Shown here one piece after another: positions 1 through 10,981 of a DNA stretch of 60,000 nucleotides. The position numbers were made by a program, and so were the translations under genes. The notes beneath the pieces are model-generated. The model ran no database searches, was not told the DNA's origin, and saw only the letters and a program-made list of their open reading frames with translations. How positions within the stretch are numbered: position 1 is the stretch's first letter; each line of letters opens with the position of its first letter. Origin of the DNA: Cristatella mucedo (taxonomy: Eukaryota; Bryozoa; Phylactolaemata; Cristatellidae); assembly GCA_009760855.2 (NCBI GenBank), contig WPIO01000023.1, positions 2,894,001 to 2,954,000 on the forward strand. The letters are read 5' to 3'.

Positions 1-1283
1 GTGAGTGGTCAGTTATAGAAGTCTAGTAGGGAAGTTACAGATGAATGGACTAGCTTGGCTTCGGTATCCATATTTAAGCAGACCTGATTTTTCGGAACAT
101 AAAAGGTAAACAAGAGGACGAAAAATCAATCAAAATAGTGCATTTTTTATTTTGGTGCTTTTCAATGGACAATAAAGTTAAAACAGCAACCCAAAGGTTG
201 GGCAATCAGCTGATCTTCAAATCAGCCTATACATGCATTCGAGCGCAGAGGTATCGGCGGCCCTTGTTAATGAGGAGTAGCATGCTTTCCAACATGAAAC
301 ATTATACCGAAGCACAAAGAACGAATTTTCCCAATTCACATAATGCCTTTCACGATAGCGCTATCATAAACCAGTGCATGCAACAGAAAAATAACGAGAA
401 AAAGCATCTTCGACCGTCAAAATTTGTTTAAAAATGCAAATTCCCCCCTTTGCAGTGCCTTGAAAAAGACTGCACCGTCCGTTCTCCGGCATAGCTAAGA
501 TCGTTTAGCTGACTGCCTTTATGAAGGGCCAGATGTGGGTTTTGGGCCAAACGGGACTTGGTAAAGTTGCATTATCAAAACAATTTCAAATTGGCAAGAC
601 TTCGGCAAGGCTCAACCTGAAGAAGATGGTTACGACCGGTATTAGATCCGGCAGCCTACCCATCAGTAAACCCACTACGATGACGGACTGATAAAGAGTG
701 AATCGTTAAGCATCACTGCGAGGGTTCACACTCAAAGCCTGCCGGCTGCTGCTGTAAGCTTTTTGGTAGGGATATGATCAGGCGTCGACTAGCTGAACAG
801 GGTATGTTTGCTCTGCATACAAAAGAGAAGCCACTTCTGCCCGTCGCGCATAAAGTGGCTCCCTTGGATAGGGCTGGGGTAAGAGCTAACTGGGACCACG
901 GCCACGCGAAGCTTGGAACACACTAGTGGTCCCATTGATGTGCGTAAACTCACTGCTTTTGGTAAATGAAAATGCATGCAGCATCTGCATAATTGCTCTA
1001 ATGGTTTCCATGGGTTTCTTTTTGTAAACACAGATTTTAGGAAGAAATTTGGCAGCAACGAGGCCATGGTCTGAGGCTGCTTCTCTTTTGGATATCTGGC
1101 ATCATGATAGAAGACATTTATTTAGAACTATTCCAAGGCATTGCAGTACAGAGCACAATTTTCTTTTCAAACAGGACAATGAGCCTAAGCACAGGGCTAA
1201 GGGTGTTGAATATTTTTTTCTGTTACAAAGTAGTATTTAGTTTAGGACCCCATTACACCGACGAAGTGGCCTGGTTGTTTGCT
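1..1283. other. No gene recognised
   Basis: Possibly AMFR intron sequence (minus strand). The minus-strand frames around 1067-789 look faintly protein-like but match no family I know. Nothing else seen. Confidence 0.4.
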
Positions 1284-1465
1284 GCTCTGGTGTGTCCCAG
1301 GGGTTAAGGTGCTTTGACTTTGACTTTTGTGCCTTTGACGACCGACGTCAAGGATATTGCATCTGACACCCGAGGTTGAGGGCTCGAGCCCTGCGACATA
1401 TTTTAAGAGTCTGAAGAGATTAATTTCTCTTGAGACACTATACAAATGAATTCTATTTTTTATTT
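1284..1465 (+). mobile_element. SINE2 (tRNA-like head, LINE-like tail)
   Basis: Head gtcccaggggttaaggtgct, B-box-like gggctcgagccc at 1378-1389, tail with attaatttctcttgagacac and an AT-rich end. Confidence 0.75.
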
Positions 1466-1779
1466 TTAGTCAATTTTTTAGGCCTGAATCACATTGATTG
1501 TCTTTGATGTGAAATGAACAAGGCTCAGGTGGGGGCATCCCATCTAAGGAATCACTTTTCTCAAGCTTGCCTGACATTTGGACAAAGATAAGGCAAGATT
1601 TTTGCGAAGGTTTAGTTTGCTCTATGCCGAAGAGGCTCATAAGGTTATTTCTTATCAAAGCGATGTAACTTCATCTTAGCAATAAAAACTAATATAGTTG
1701 TACTAAAACTGCCTACATATTACGGAAACTTATCGTATCTACTGTACATGCTTACAGCAGGCTGTGATAACATGTTGTT

Positions 1780-2115
1780 TACACATCACTGGAACTGCGC
1801 TGCAATGGCATAGGTCCAATTTCAGTGGGAGATTTCAAAGTGTACATGTCAAACTCGTTAAGAAGGCAACACTAGACCAGAAGAACTTAAGCAGCTTCTG
1901 ACTACTCTCTCCAATGCCGACCCTAACAAAGACACTGAAAAGAGTAGTGGCAAGCTAGCTAAACACATCAAAATTTGAAACTCCAGGCATGAGACCTAAT
2001 CACCCTGGAGTCAGCATTGCTTTGGGTATATAACGAGCTTGTCAGGAATGAAGACTTAGGGAGTCTCTTTTTACTTTTACAGGAACTACTGCCATCGTTT
2101 GATAACATTGAAATA
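1780..2115 (+). mobile_element. Degenerate LINE fragment
   Basis: Nucleotide similarity to the 55.3-55.6 kb LINE: aactgcgctgcaatgg and tcagcattgctttgggtata correspond to stretches near 55520 and 55360, in rearranged order. No open frame. Confidence 0.5.
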
Positions 2116-2389
2116 AAGTATAAGCTACCCTAGATATCTATGCTTGGTCTACTTCTTGTCATTATTTGTACATCCCTCTAACTAATTTGATAATAATAAT
2201 AAATTTGTATAACACTATCAGAGAAATTAATCTCTTTCTAGGCATTCTAGGCACTTGACAGATGTGGTAAAGAAAGCATAACCAAATGATTGTCAAACCA
2301 ATTGATCACTAAGCATAATCAAGGCTTTCATTTATTGAGCAAAATTTTTTTTGATATCTCCCTGCCTTGCAGCAGGTCGAACTCTCTCA

Positions 2390-2930
2390 ATTCTTTTGCT
2401 GTATTTATTGATGACATTCGCATTTGAATGGCGACAATTTTCCTAAAATAAATGTTGAAACCAACCTACTAGCAATGGAAAACCTAGCAATATTCATAAT
2501 TAGAAAACCCACCACTCAAATTGGGCTCGGCCAGAATCTCTCCGGTATCATCTGCACAAAATCTGAGTGTCCTGTGCCAAAGTGAGCTTTTATTTAAATA
2601 CCACATCGGCTCCATAGTCGTCAGCCTACTCTCAGCAAGGTAATATTTCAAAATTCGGGTCTGCTTAGACAGGGATAATGCATTCAAGTTGGTCCATGCA
2701 GTAGTGACATTCTGTCATGACTTCTGTAGCTCACTACTCAGCAGGTCTTCAAGCCAGTGGATTTAGGCTGCAGTTGGTACAAAACATTGAAGCTAGGCTT
2801 GTCTGTCGTGAACGTTGCAATTGCCACATTACGCCACTACCCACTGATCTGCACTGGCTACCCATAACGATTTGACAAAGCTCAGACGCAATGTTAAGCT
2901 GCAAGCCATGGCTTGTACTTAGCCAGCCAT
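2390..2930 (+). mobile_element. Degenerate LINE ORF2 fragment
   Basis: Collinear with 47810-48300: ttgatgacattcgcatttga, ttttcctaaaataaa, aaaattcgggtctgcttaga and gttggtccatgcagtagtga, then the gcttgtctgtcgtgaacgtt stretch. All frames are broken. Confidence 0.7.
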
Positions 2931-3080
2931 AGCAGCAAGGGTCTAGCTGAGTAGTAAGGTGCTTGCACTCAACGACGCAGCCCATGGGTTCGATGCCTAA
3001 AGCAGGCCATTTTTTGTTGCCAGCTGGAAGCAGGGTAAAAGCATATAAAAGCATAGGCTCCTCTTCCACTATACAGAGGA
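2930..3080 (+). mobile_element. SINE1 (tRNA-derived), degenerate
   Basis: A-box-like tagctgagtagtaaggtgct and B-box-like gggttcgatgcc, followed by the SINE1 body (ccattttttgttgcc). It lies at the end of the 2.4-2.9 kb LINE fragment. Confidence 0.6.
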
Positions 3081-3358
3081 GGCTGGTGAAGCAGGAGATT
3101 TAATTTTGAAGCGACTCTCCTACCCTCCCTGCTGCAAGTGCAGTGAAAGCTACTAGGCTCTTCTACTGCTATATAAACGAGTCTTAGAACAGGTATTCCT
3201 TACTTTTTCAACTTATTTTAAGTGCTTTTATGTTAGTAGTCAGTACATCCTGGCAGCAGTGTAAATCCCCCAGGTGTTGTAGCAGTCCAGTAGGTACTAA
3301 ACAAAACAGCTGTTCTGTTCATGGGCAAACATCTGAGCAAGAAAAATCAACGACTTAC

Positions 3359-3523
3359 GTATTCAAATCTGTCCTTGCAAAGCTGAGTAAGCATGTGCAG
3401 TGCACCCATAACCGAGAACCAAGCACTCCAGAGAAAGACTTCATCCATATCTTGGACATTCATCACCCCGAACACGAAGATGAATTTATAGAAGATAAAA
3501 TTCCAGAAGTGATCCTTCAGATG
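3359..3523 (-). CDS. AMFR: AMFR coding exon 3
   Basis: A 165-nt exon of 55 codons (residues 106-160), phase 0 at both ends, between a ttgacag acceptor and a gtaagtc donor. It carries the hallmark gp78 stretch FWNFIFYKFIFVFGVMNVQ, then a span with FLWSAWFSVMG, and ends QLCKDRFEY, matching the family almost residue by residue. This region holds the third and fourth membrane spans. I looked for exon 4 (LSYSP-type start) between here and position 1 on the minus strand and did not find it, so the downstream exons probably lie beyond the left edge. The plus strand across this exon carries an antisense open frame with no independent support. Confidence 0.95.
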
Positions 3524-3612
3524 CTGTCAATACACGACAAATAATTGTGCTCGAACTGCTGTACAAAAACTTGCATGTAATCAGCCACATGCAGCTTTGG
3601 TGAGCAGCTCAC

Positions 3613-3705
3613 CTGAAGCTCGATCACCCTTAGTGGGCCGAATGCTGCATGTTGAATCAGTTTTCCAAGTAACATGACGATGCAATAAGCTGTGTTTAGT
3701 AAACT
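3613..3705 (-). CDS. AMFR: AMFR coding exon 2
   Basis: A 93-nt exon of 31 codons, phase 0 at both ends, with a tgcag acceptor and a gtgagc donor. It encodes residues 75-105: SLLNTAYCIVMLLGKLI, then FGPLRVIELQ, a membrane span followed by the conserved FGPLRV motif of gp78. No stop or frameshift. It joins exactly to exon 3, giving ELQ-HLKD as in other animals. A diverged second copy lies at 23680-23748 with a stop where the FGPLRV motif should begin, so this copy looks like the functional one. Confidence 0.93.
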
Positions 3706-4023
3706 CTGCAATAAAAATTAATAAAAACATCAGGGAGAAGCATTATGGCTAGCCACGAGACCGCGCAACTTCATGTGCACCAATCCACTGACCCAACTTC
3801 TCTAGCCGAGAGAAAGATGCAATACGTCAGAGACATCCTACAGGCACTATGCAAATTTGCTAGCCATTAAGCCGGTTTCACATTATTGATTACATTGATC
3901 GCACATACTCACACACAAGTCACACGGGTGTACAAGAGTTCCACAAAACACGAACCTCGGACCAGAGCACCACACAAAGCAGAAAAAGCCAGTCAATTCT
4001 GGGGTGGTTAACTAGCAAACACT

Positions 4024-4120
4024 AGTAATAATAATAACAATACATTTGTACAGCACCCTTAGAGAACTTGTCTCTTTCTAAGCACTTTATATATGCTGCA
4101 GAGGAAGCATGGTTTAATGG
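4024..4120 (-). mobile_element. LINE 3' tail (minus strand)
   Basis: (ATA)n followed by the complement of the LINE 3' UTR (agagaacttgtctctttctaa, gctgcagaggaagcatg). Solo truncated tail. Confidence 0.7.
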
Positions 4121-4639
4121 TTAGTGACAGCATGCTTAATGACAACAAGCATAGCAGCAGTTCATCTCGACACTATCCATGCATGCACCCAAGGTTTAAT
4201 ACAAGCCATTATAACCTGGTACCAGAAAGCCCAAAAATTTCACGTTCCGGCAAGGTCAACTTGCACACAAAAAATAACATGAATTAACATGCTAACAAGT
4301 AACTCACAATCGCAATTATGGCATTCACTGTACACCGGTACACGAATGAGATGAATTACCATTCACCACTGTGAAACAAATTTGTGTGCAAGTGCACACG
4401 TCAAATTACCAAAATCCTTTAAAAGGAATGACCATTAGCACTTTGAAGTGACAACAATGCGACAGGCCAGCTGGTAAAATTGAACAGGCCTTATGATTTC
4501 TTGTGGGCATTCATCAAGAATAAAGTTGCATGAATGCGGCTGCCTGATACTGGCAATGTACGACATGAAAAGACTGCACAGAAGCAAAATAGACAACTCA
4601 CAAAGGATGGCACAGACCTGAGCTAAAACACTGACCGAG

Positions 4640-5010
4640 ACTAAATTAGTTCGTATGCTCCCAAAGCCTGGAACTCCCTTCCGACCTGCGTCAGAACATC
4701 CCCTGACCTGACCACATTTAAAAAGAACTTATAAATACACCTATTTAGGACAGCATTTAGTGGGTCCCTGTGATTCGTCCTTCATGTGCTTATGCGTGCT
4801 GACACTGTGCATGCTGCCACTAACCACATTTGCATACTGACCCTGTGCATGTCACCCCTAACCATGTTATTCATGTTGTTTGTTTATCAAGCATGATATT
4901 ACTCACCATTCAATTACATTTCCCTTTGCAGCAAATGTAAAGCTCCTAGAGAGAGATTGAGTTCTCTGAGGGCGCTTTATCAAGTCCATTATTATTATTA
5001 TAATTAAATT
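4640..5010 (+). mobile_element. LINE 3' end (ORF2 C-terminus and tail)
   Basis: Starts at gttcgtatgctcccaaagcc and runs through the same 3' UTR as 48470-48815 to an (ATT)n tail near 4995. It lies in AMFR intron 1. Confidence 0.85.
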
Positions 5011-5872
5011 CTCTTCAAATGATTCGTTTTGGCCACTTTGCTAAACAAGCTTCACAGGCATAAAGAATCAATAGCAGAGAATAATTTGTGCCTTTTGCAG
5101 CCCCTGTTGCTTCAATAGCCGGATGGGAAACAGGCTGCACATGTCATCAACATGATTTGGCAAGTCCAAGGCTTCATAGGTATCACTAACTGACATCAGC
5201 CCATAGCACACATGAACACAGGCCGAAGTAAAAAGCCAAATTGCACCACTCCGAGGGTGAGCATTAAATGCAGAGGTCTGGCCTCAAAAAGAAGATATTT
5301 TGAACGCCAGCAGCAAAATAAATTCGACATCAGTTCGATGCACAGCAATAGAACCAACAGTGCAATGCAGAAGCTACATCCGTGAGCTTATGTGGACTGC
5401 TGTTCATATGTACCTCCATTTACACTAATGGTCATGCACCAATTTATGCTAATTCTCCACGACTGAGTGCACACACTTGAAAGCCTGCTAGTGATATAGT
5501 AGTGGAGAGAGATGGGTATAGGCATTGCAAACAGGTTTATGTACTGCCAATGTAGTTAGATGCTGACACTTGCAATTAAACTGCCACGGTGCATAGGGGC
5601 ACAGGCATGCTGCAGCCTTGCTGGAAATATGGTGCAGGGTAGACTGAGTGAGAGGAGTCTGATGCTATGTGTGTGTAGCAACCGTTGGCCACCGAACTTC
5701 ATTGCTTACCCACCAGCGAGGTCAGCACAATACAGGTCAACCACAACCAAACCCAGTCTTGACGTAAAACAATATGCTACTGCTATAGCTAAGCAGAAGC
5801 TCTCTTCTCTGTCTGCCGTCGACCTGATCGTACCTCATCTTCTCTCTTCTGGTGGCAAAATAAATACTCGAG

Positions 5873-6072
5873 AACCAGGCTGTTTTATCCAACAAAGAAC
5901 GAATACATCAGCAAGTGTGCTGGGCTGCCACATCGAGGTTCACAATGTGCAGCTATTGCTGACTTCACCGTCACCCAGTTGCACAGCAACAGCTGCACAT
6001 TGTGAACCTCGATGTGGCAGCCCAGCACACTTGCTGATGTGTGCGTCCTTTGTTGGATAAAACAGCCTGGTT
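5873..6072. repeat. Long inverted repeat (two 89-bp arms)
   Basis: Arms 5873-5961 and 5984-6072 are reverse complements with about four mismatches, separated by a 22-bp spacer. In AMFR intron 1. Possibly a MITE-like palindrome; no TA or other duplication was established. Confidence 0.93.
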
Positions 6073-6773
6073 TTATGTAAATGAGCATCCTCACAGACTG
6101 TACACATACTTGCAAGGAAAGGGGCAGTGCCGCTGACAAGTGCAACAAGAGCAGAATATCTGGACAGACAAGAGGTGCCTGCCACGAGCCTTGGCAAGTC
6201 GCCGGGCAGCCGTAGGAAAGACACTACTGAGCAACCTACAAGTCTACATAACCCCTGCTGCTGTCTAAGCAGGAAATCCTGCTTCTGTCTGCTCCGTGGC
6301 TCATGTCTGCGGCTCAAACGCTAGCCTAGATAAGTGTGCCAGAGGTTTGCAGTTACTTGCATACCAATGGACAGGCTGCACCACTAAGCAACGAGTTCCA
6401 TGCCATGGCCCCTGAGGACGAAGTGGCAAACCAGTGGTGGCCAACGGCCCAACGAAGGCACGCCGACTGAAGGGCAAGGGAGTCTGCATGAAAGCAGGAG
6501 GATCTGAGCTTTCTAAGCATGTCGGACGACGGAGCAGCCACTTGTCACTCAGCAGCCCCTGCCAGCTGCATCCGGTCGTCGGCAAGCACGAGCACGAGGC
6601 AGCACGGAGTGCTCCTACACACGCCATTGTTCAATGAGGCGATACTCGGAAACAAGTGGATGCAAATGCAGAAGGCTGGTAGCCAGAAATAAACAAAAAG
6701 ACAACCCCATATGCAATAGAGTATGAGCAACGTTATAAGAGCAGAGTGTAGTTATACACTTTGCATAGACCTC

Positions 6774-6917
6774 GTGGGCACCGGCAAGGTGGGCACCGGC
6801 AAGGTGGGCACCGGCAAGGTGGGCACCGGCAAGGTGGGCACCGGCAAGGTGGGCACCGGCAAGGTGGGCACCGGCAAGGTGGGCACCGGCAAGGTGGGCA
6901 CCGGCAAGGTGGGCAAG
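6774..6917. repeat. 15-bp minisatellite (9.6 copies)
   Basis: Nine perfect copies of gtgggcaccggcaag, then a partial gtgggcaag. Both strands are open through it (VGTGK repeats on plus), a result of the 15-bp period. In AMFR intron 1. Confidence 0.97.
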
Positions 6918-7553
6918 CAGCCCAGATTACGTAAGGTGTGGGCAAGGCATCAATGTGAGATTCATGCAAAAAATGACTGGTTCAAGGAAAAGCATATATT
7001 GTGCGTGTCGATTTGTTGATCCGAAGAAGCGAGAGCTCGGAAGTGCAATAATGAATCGAGTGGGGTTCACTCTTAACAATGGGAACACTTGATAGCAAAA
7101 AAAGTGCTGCCAAGGGATGGATCAAGAAAATAGAGCAAATGCTTCTCCATACCAAGAGTCCACTTAGGATGCTCGGCCAATTATAGCATCAATGCATCAA
7201 TGATCGACTAAATATGCTAAGGTAAGTCACGGGTGAGCTCTAGGCCACATTGTCGTTGGAGTATGACTGTAATCATCTGCTGCTATTAAATAGACTTGTC
7301 TGCATTATGGATCAGGACCTAATGTGTGAGTGCTCGTGGTGCCGCACCTACAAGTAACTAGCCGTGCTACAAGATTCAGGCGTCACCGGTATTCGATGTG
7401 CAATATTCGATCCTATTCGATGCCCGTCGGCTGAGATTAGCACCGTTACGAGCGCTATGTTAACGGCCTAGTTCTGCCGTACGTGGAAGCCTCGCACCAC
7501 ATTCATGACAGTGCGAATGCCTCAGTCTCATTGGTTCAGCACAAGGCCCTCTT

Positions 7554-7832
7554 CTTACGCGACCACAACTACTCTCCTGCTGTCGACTATGGCTCATCCT
7601 TTTCTGCGGTCCTGAGCTGCTACTTCCATGCTACTCACTACCTCAACTGCTCTCCTGACTCTGCTTTAGTTCCCACTTTCTCTTTGTTGCGTGAGACGAA
7701 GTCTGCTGGCTACCGAATGCGTAACGAAAGCCGCTTAGGCTATGAGTGCGCTATAGAAAACTCTCCTGCGTAACACCCACATGGTCTTCGTGGCTTTGTG
7801 GAGTTACAGACGGAGGAGATACATTACATTAT
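7554..7832 (+). mobile_element. SINE3 (TACAT-repeat tail family)
   Basis: About 280-bp element starting acaactactctcctgctg and ending in a TACAT-type tail (gagatacattacatta). Conserved parts include ctactcactacctcaactgc and gtgagacgaagtctg. All four copies start at about the same point, so this is a short unit, not random truncation. Its open frame is conserved across copies only because the element is. No tRNA head recognised. In AMFR intron 1. Confidence 0.8.
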
Positions 7833-8430
7833 AACAAACTCGGCGGCCGGAGCAGACTGCCAAATGTAGTCCAGAAATTAGGCGTGCGGACGAGCATAGC
7901 ACAACTGCACCATTTGCGGCATCGCGTCAGCACGGCGATATCGCGCGGCACTAGCCGGCGCTTGCGTCAGACGGCCGCAGCTGCTCTTTCGCTACACAGC
8001 AAGTATGCGAGGGGCGTCTTCCGGCTCTCTCACAGCCTCGAAGTCCCATTCCCGCAACGGGACGCTTAGTTTCATATAAATCAACGACGTAGGCATGCTG
8101 CAGCGCAAACACGAAGGCGAAACTCGTTCGGCCCCAGGACCCTCTACAGGCTCATTATTACATCACCGGGGCAACGGATTGCGGCGAAGAATGCCGGCAC
8201 CGGCAGGTCACCGTCGAGCGCTTCGCACCGGGAGCGCAAGTGCGAACTTAATATTAATGCGGCCGTTGGAATGATACGAGCCCGCACATAGGGGATGGGG
8301 TTGGAGTGAACAAGGCCGCGCCTCGATATCGAACGCTACCTCTACGTCACCCTGCGCGCTTTTAGCGTCGATACGGTAGCTAGCTGCCGGTCCACCGGCA
8401 CACAGACCGGCGGCGGCGCTCACTACTTAC

Positions 8431-8652
8431 CAATACGCACCACAGCTCGCCCGTCATTAAAATCGTAACGCACTGCGCGTATTCGGTCCATGACAACTTC
8501 TGGTCGTCGGTTCCGTTAAGTCGTACTAGCCCAGCGACCTCGGGCACGCGATAATGAGCTGATAGAATAGCCGAGCTGAGCAGCACGGCAGTAAATGTTG
8601 CGAAGCTCTGCAACGACGGCAGCGGTAGCCGTTCAATAATCGCTGGCGGCAT
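8431..8652 (-). CDS. AMFR: AMFR (gp78) coding exon 1
   Basis: First coding exon of the autocrine motility factor receptor, an ER-membrane RING ubiquitin ligase of ER-associated degradation. The frame opens at the ATG on 8652; the same frame stays open upstream but has no earlier ATG. It encodes 74 residues starting MPPAIIERLPLPSL, close to the start of animal gp78. Residues about 17-34 are hydrophobic (first membrane span), and a second hydrophobic stretch begins near residue 60 and runs into exon 2. The exon ends ...ELWCVL in phase 0 at a strong donor (gtaagtag). It joins in frame to exon 2 at 3705, leaving a 4.7-kb intron. The start codon faces that of GINS3 across 299 bp, so the two genes probably share a promoter. 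The family assignment is from recognised sequence; only residues 1-160 are in the window, so the RING and CUE domains are not seen. Confidence 0.93.
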
Positions 8653-8951
8653 CTGTCCTTGCGTCCCCTGTCTGAGCCAATCGTTCACCGAGAACACTCC
8701 CGCATAGTTGAGAAACCGGGCCGGAGGTACAAGGAGAGTTGGACCGTGTTTACCAGTTCACCCGGAAGTTAAAAACACGCCATGGCGTGCTACCTTACTC
8801 ACGACAATTGTTGATTTAATTTATTTTTAATTTGTTTGCCTGACCGCAAAAACATCCACCGACTGAGAATACCAACAAGCGTCAAGCCGGAAACTAAAGG
8901 CTGGCGGGGTATTAAAAAACCGGATGTTGCCATTCTTACTCCGTTCCGACT
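8653..8951. promoter_or_regulatory. Bidirectional AMFR/GINS3 promoter region
   Basis: The 299 bp between the AMFR start codon (minus) and the GINS3 start codon (plus) must hold both 5' UTRs and core promoters unless there are upstream non-coding exons. I see no TATA box in a convincing place. A consensus ETS/GABP site, CCGGAAGT, is at 8762-8769, with related GGAA/GGAT cores near 8888 and 8923. ETS sites are typical of TATA-less bidirectional housekeeping promoters. Promoter activity is inferred from layout. Confidence 0.65.
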
Positions 8952-9036
8952 ATGGCTCGCTACTTTGACATTGACGATATTGCGGCTTCATATGAAAGGA
9001 TTCCGTGTATGGTTAGAAAGCCCATCATCGGCCTCG
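8952..9036 (+). CDS. GINS3: GINS3 (PSF3) coding exon 1
   Basis: First exon of the PSF3 subunit of the GINS tetramer, which joins MCM2-7 and CDC45 to form the replicative CMG helicase in the nucleus. The ATG at 8952 opens MARYFDIDDIAASYERIPC, the typical PSF3 start (Y-F-x-I-D-D-I-L-A...ER-P). The exon ends in phase 1 after GGC CTC G at a gtaagc donor. Exon 2 completes the codon to give G-L-G-Y-L-D, the family motif. Reading through the donor gives an open frame to 9194, but it loses all similarity past the splice site. The three exons add to 582 nt, 193 residues plus stop, slightly shorter than vertebrate PSF3 (about 216). Confidence 0.95.
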
Positions 9037-10712
9037 GTAAGCTACACGGTAGTCGAATATTTCTGGTGGTGCACTGGTCTGGTCACGGTGAGTTTGTTCC
9101 ACAACTAAGAGAATTTAATTTTGAGGCTTTCCGTCAAGTGAGCTCGTTGAGCTTCTGTCCACTATTTGGCGCTTGTACAGTCTGTCCTCAATAACGTGGC
9201 TAGTGTGAAAGTATTCCAATAATGATTGTGCTTGAACTATTTTTAAGCTTACCTTTTGTGTCTTGTCACTAGGATTGACCTCACATTCATGTGTTTCCCA
9301 CTGTAGTGCATAAGCTTAATGCCACCGTGATTTTCGATTTTATCGGTTTACTTTTCAGCTCCGCCCTGGAATTTCGCTTGTTACGAACCCGTTGCTGTTG
9401 TTGCGTGACCATTTTAGGCCATCAGATTTGATACTACTGCCTTCCTTGAGAAGTCGTGCATAAGTGGAAATAAAAAGGCGATAGGTAAAATTAAAAAAAT
9501 AAGACGAATGAATGTTTAATGCGAAATAAAATAAAGAAAAAGCGAATGGATGTTTAATACGGGTGCGCCGTCAGCTCCACTATCTCTGTTTCGATATGGT
9601 AAGTGGTTCCTACTATTACCCAAGCAGATCAGGCATTCTATCCATCGTCTGCAGCTGGTGCGAAGTTCGGCAGGTCTGTCGTCGAAAGCTGCCACACAGC
9701 ATCACTTCTGTCTGAGCTTTGCTTCTGTCATTACCTGCATTGGCTTGGCATCATTTTAATCGCCGCTGTAGATACATTTGGTCTGCTCAACAGTCCTCGA
9801 ACCCCAGTGAACTTGCGTTTTTTTTCTGTGTGCTTGCCTGCTTAGCTGTACGTGGTTCAGTGCATAAACCTAACCGGAAGACCTACTAATCACCAGCGCA
9901 GGGTGTCTTCTCTTGTGAATTTGCGTGCTTTTTTAAGCATTTAGCATTTCATAAGCAGCTTGCTTGTCATTGACTTTTGGCTTTTGCTTCTCTTGCTACG
10001 AGTTGTAAAATGCCTGAATGGAGATTGGTTCTCTTAGGATGCTATACTCGATAATTAGTATTATCAAATTTTGTTCATCGTTATTGCTTATTCCTTATAC
10101 TAGCTGATTTAACAGCCTCTTTTATAGCGACAGAAAGCCTTGACGGCTATCACCACCGCTTGCAGTGCCAATAAAGGATTGCCCATCGCAGGATTCGAAT
10201 CCACGACCTCGGGACCAAGGTCGTGAAAAGCAACCGCCTTACCTAGTGTGCCATCACGGCTCAACCCTTTATCACCTAGTTTCTCTCGGTAACTTTTTTT
10301 ATGGCAAGAATATCTTATCAGCTGTGCACTGTCCATTCATCTATAGGTTACCATCTGCCATGCTCTGTCGGTTGCATTTCTTAAACTGCTTAACAATCAC
10401 TGCTCTATCCTTATCTGCTGCATATGTGTTTCGGTCACGGTCCACAAAGCAACCCTTGAAAAGCTGGCAGTGCTAACGACTTCCAATTCGAGTTATGCAG
10501 GTGCTACAGGGTATCAAGGAAGATCCCTCATTGTACCTTCCCACTGCTTCATTCCTTAAGCAGTCTGTGTTCTTCACGCCTTTACCACTTTCCATGGATT
10601 GTTTTGTCTGCCTCCCTTGAATAAAGGGGTCGGCTATTTACCCTCAAGAAGGTCTGCCATTCTCTCTGCTGCCGATGAGCTTCTCACACCAGCTTCCGTG
10701 TTTCCATGCCAG
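9037..10712 (+). other. GINS3 intron 1
   Basis: 1676-bp intron with gtaagc...ccag ends. It holds one tRNA-derived SINE1 on the minus strand (about 10098-10262). Small open frames here (for example 9550-9845) show no family similarity I recognise. Confidence 0.85.
10098..10262 (-). mobile_element. SINE1 (tRNA-derived) in GINS3 intron 1
   Basis: Complement shows a tRNA-like head (ggcacactaggtaaggcggt as A box; ggattcgaatcc as B-box complement) and the SINE1 body ending ggctgttaaatcagcta. tRNA-like but not a functional tRNA. Confidence 0.85.
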
Positions 10713-10981
10713 GTTACTTGGATCCGAGCAGCGACTCGCCAGATGTTGCCGTTGGTGCAAATCTTGAGCTGCCCTTATGGCTTGTGGAAGAGCTTCAGCC
10801 CAGAGGCACTATCGAGGCAGAGCTGCCAAAAGCCTATCGACAGGTTTACCGGGAAATTCTCAAGGCTGATGCGAGCGTCGTCGACTTGCAGTCACTGGGT
10901 CCTCACTTCTATGCTGTCGGATTGAAACTTTTACGGGTGACTCCCGACGAGAGTACCGATGTGGCAAATGCTCTTTTACAA
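10713..10981 (+). CDS. GINS3: GINS3 coding exon 2
   Basis: A 269-nt exon after a tttccatgccag acceptor. It enters in phase 1 and leaves in phase 0 at TTA CAA | gtacga. It contains the PSF3 core: YLDPSSDS, the LELPLWLVEEL motif (family LELPLWLA), LPKAYRQVYREIL, then VVDLQSLGPHFYAVGLKLL. The last residues are ANALLQ, which continue TFRARF in exon 3, matching LLQTF in animal PSF3. The acidic helix-linker layout is as expected for the A-domain of a GINS subunit. No break seen. Confidence 0.96.

Noticed and set aside
789-1067. 92-codon minus-strand frame
   Set aside because: No recognised similarity; an alternative frame looks equally protein-like, and it does not match the missing AMFR exons.
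3230-3544. 104-codon plus-strand open frame
   Set aside because: It is antisense to AMFR exon 3, whose minus-strand reading is strongly conserved and flanked by correct splice sites.
6723-7019. Plus-strand VGTGK repeat protein and the minus-strand cysteine/proline repeat frame
   Set aside because: Both come from the 15-bp minisatellite; the period forces open frames. No conserved flanks.
7483-7773. Open frame also found in similar form near 36.2-36.4 and 59.4-59.7 kb
   Set aside because: Conserved only because it lies in SINE3 copies; no protein family recognised and every copy has the same repeat boundaries.
9037-9194. Extension of the GINS3 exon 1 frame to a stop at 9194
   Set aside because: Splicing at 9036 restores the family motif with exon 2; the extension has no similarity.
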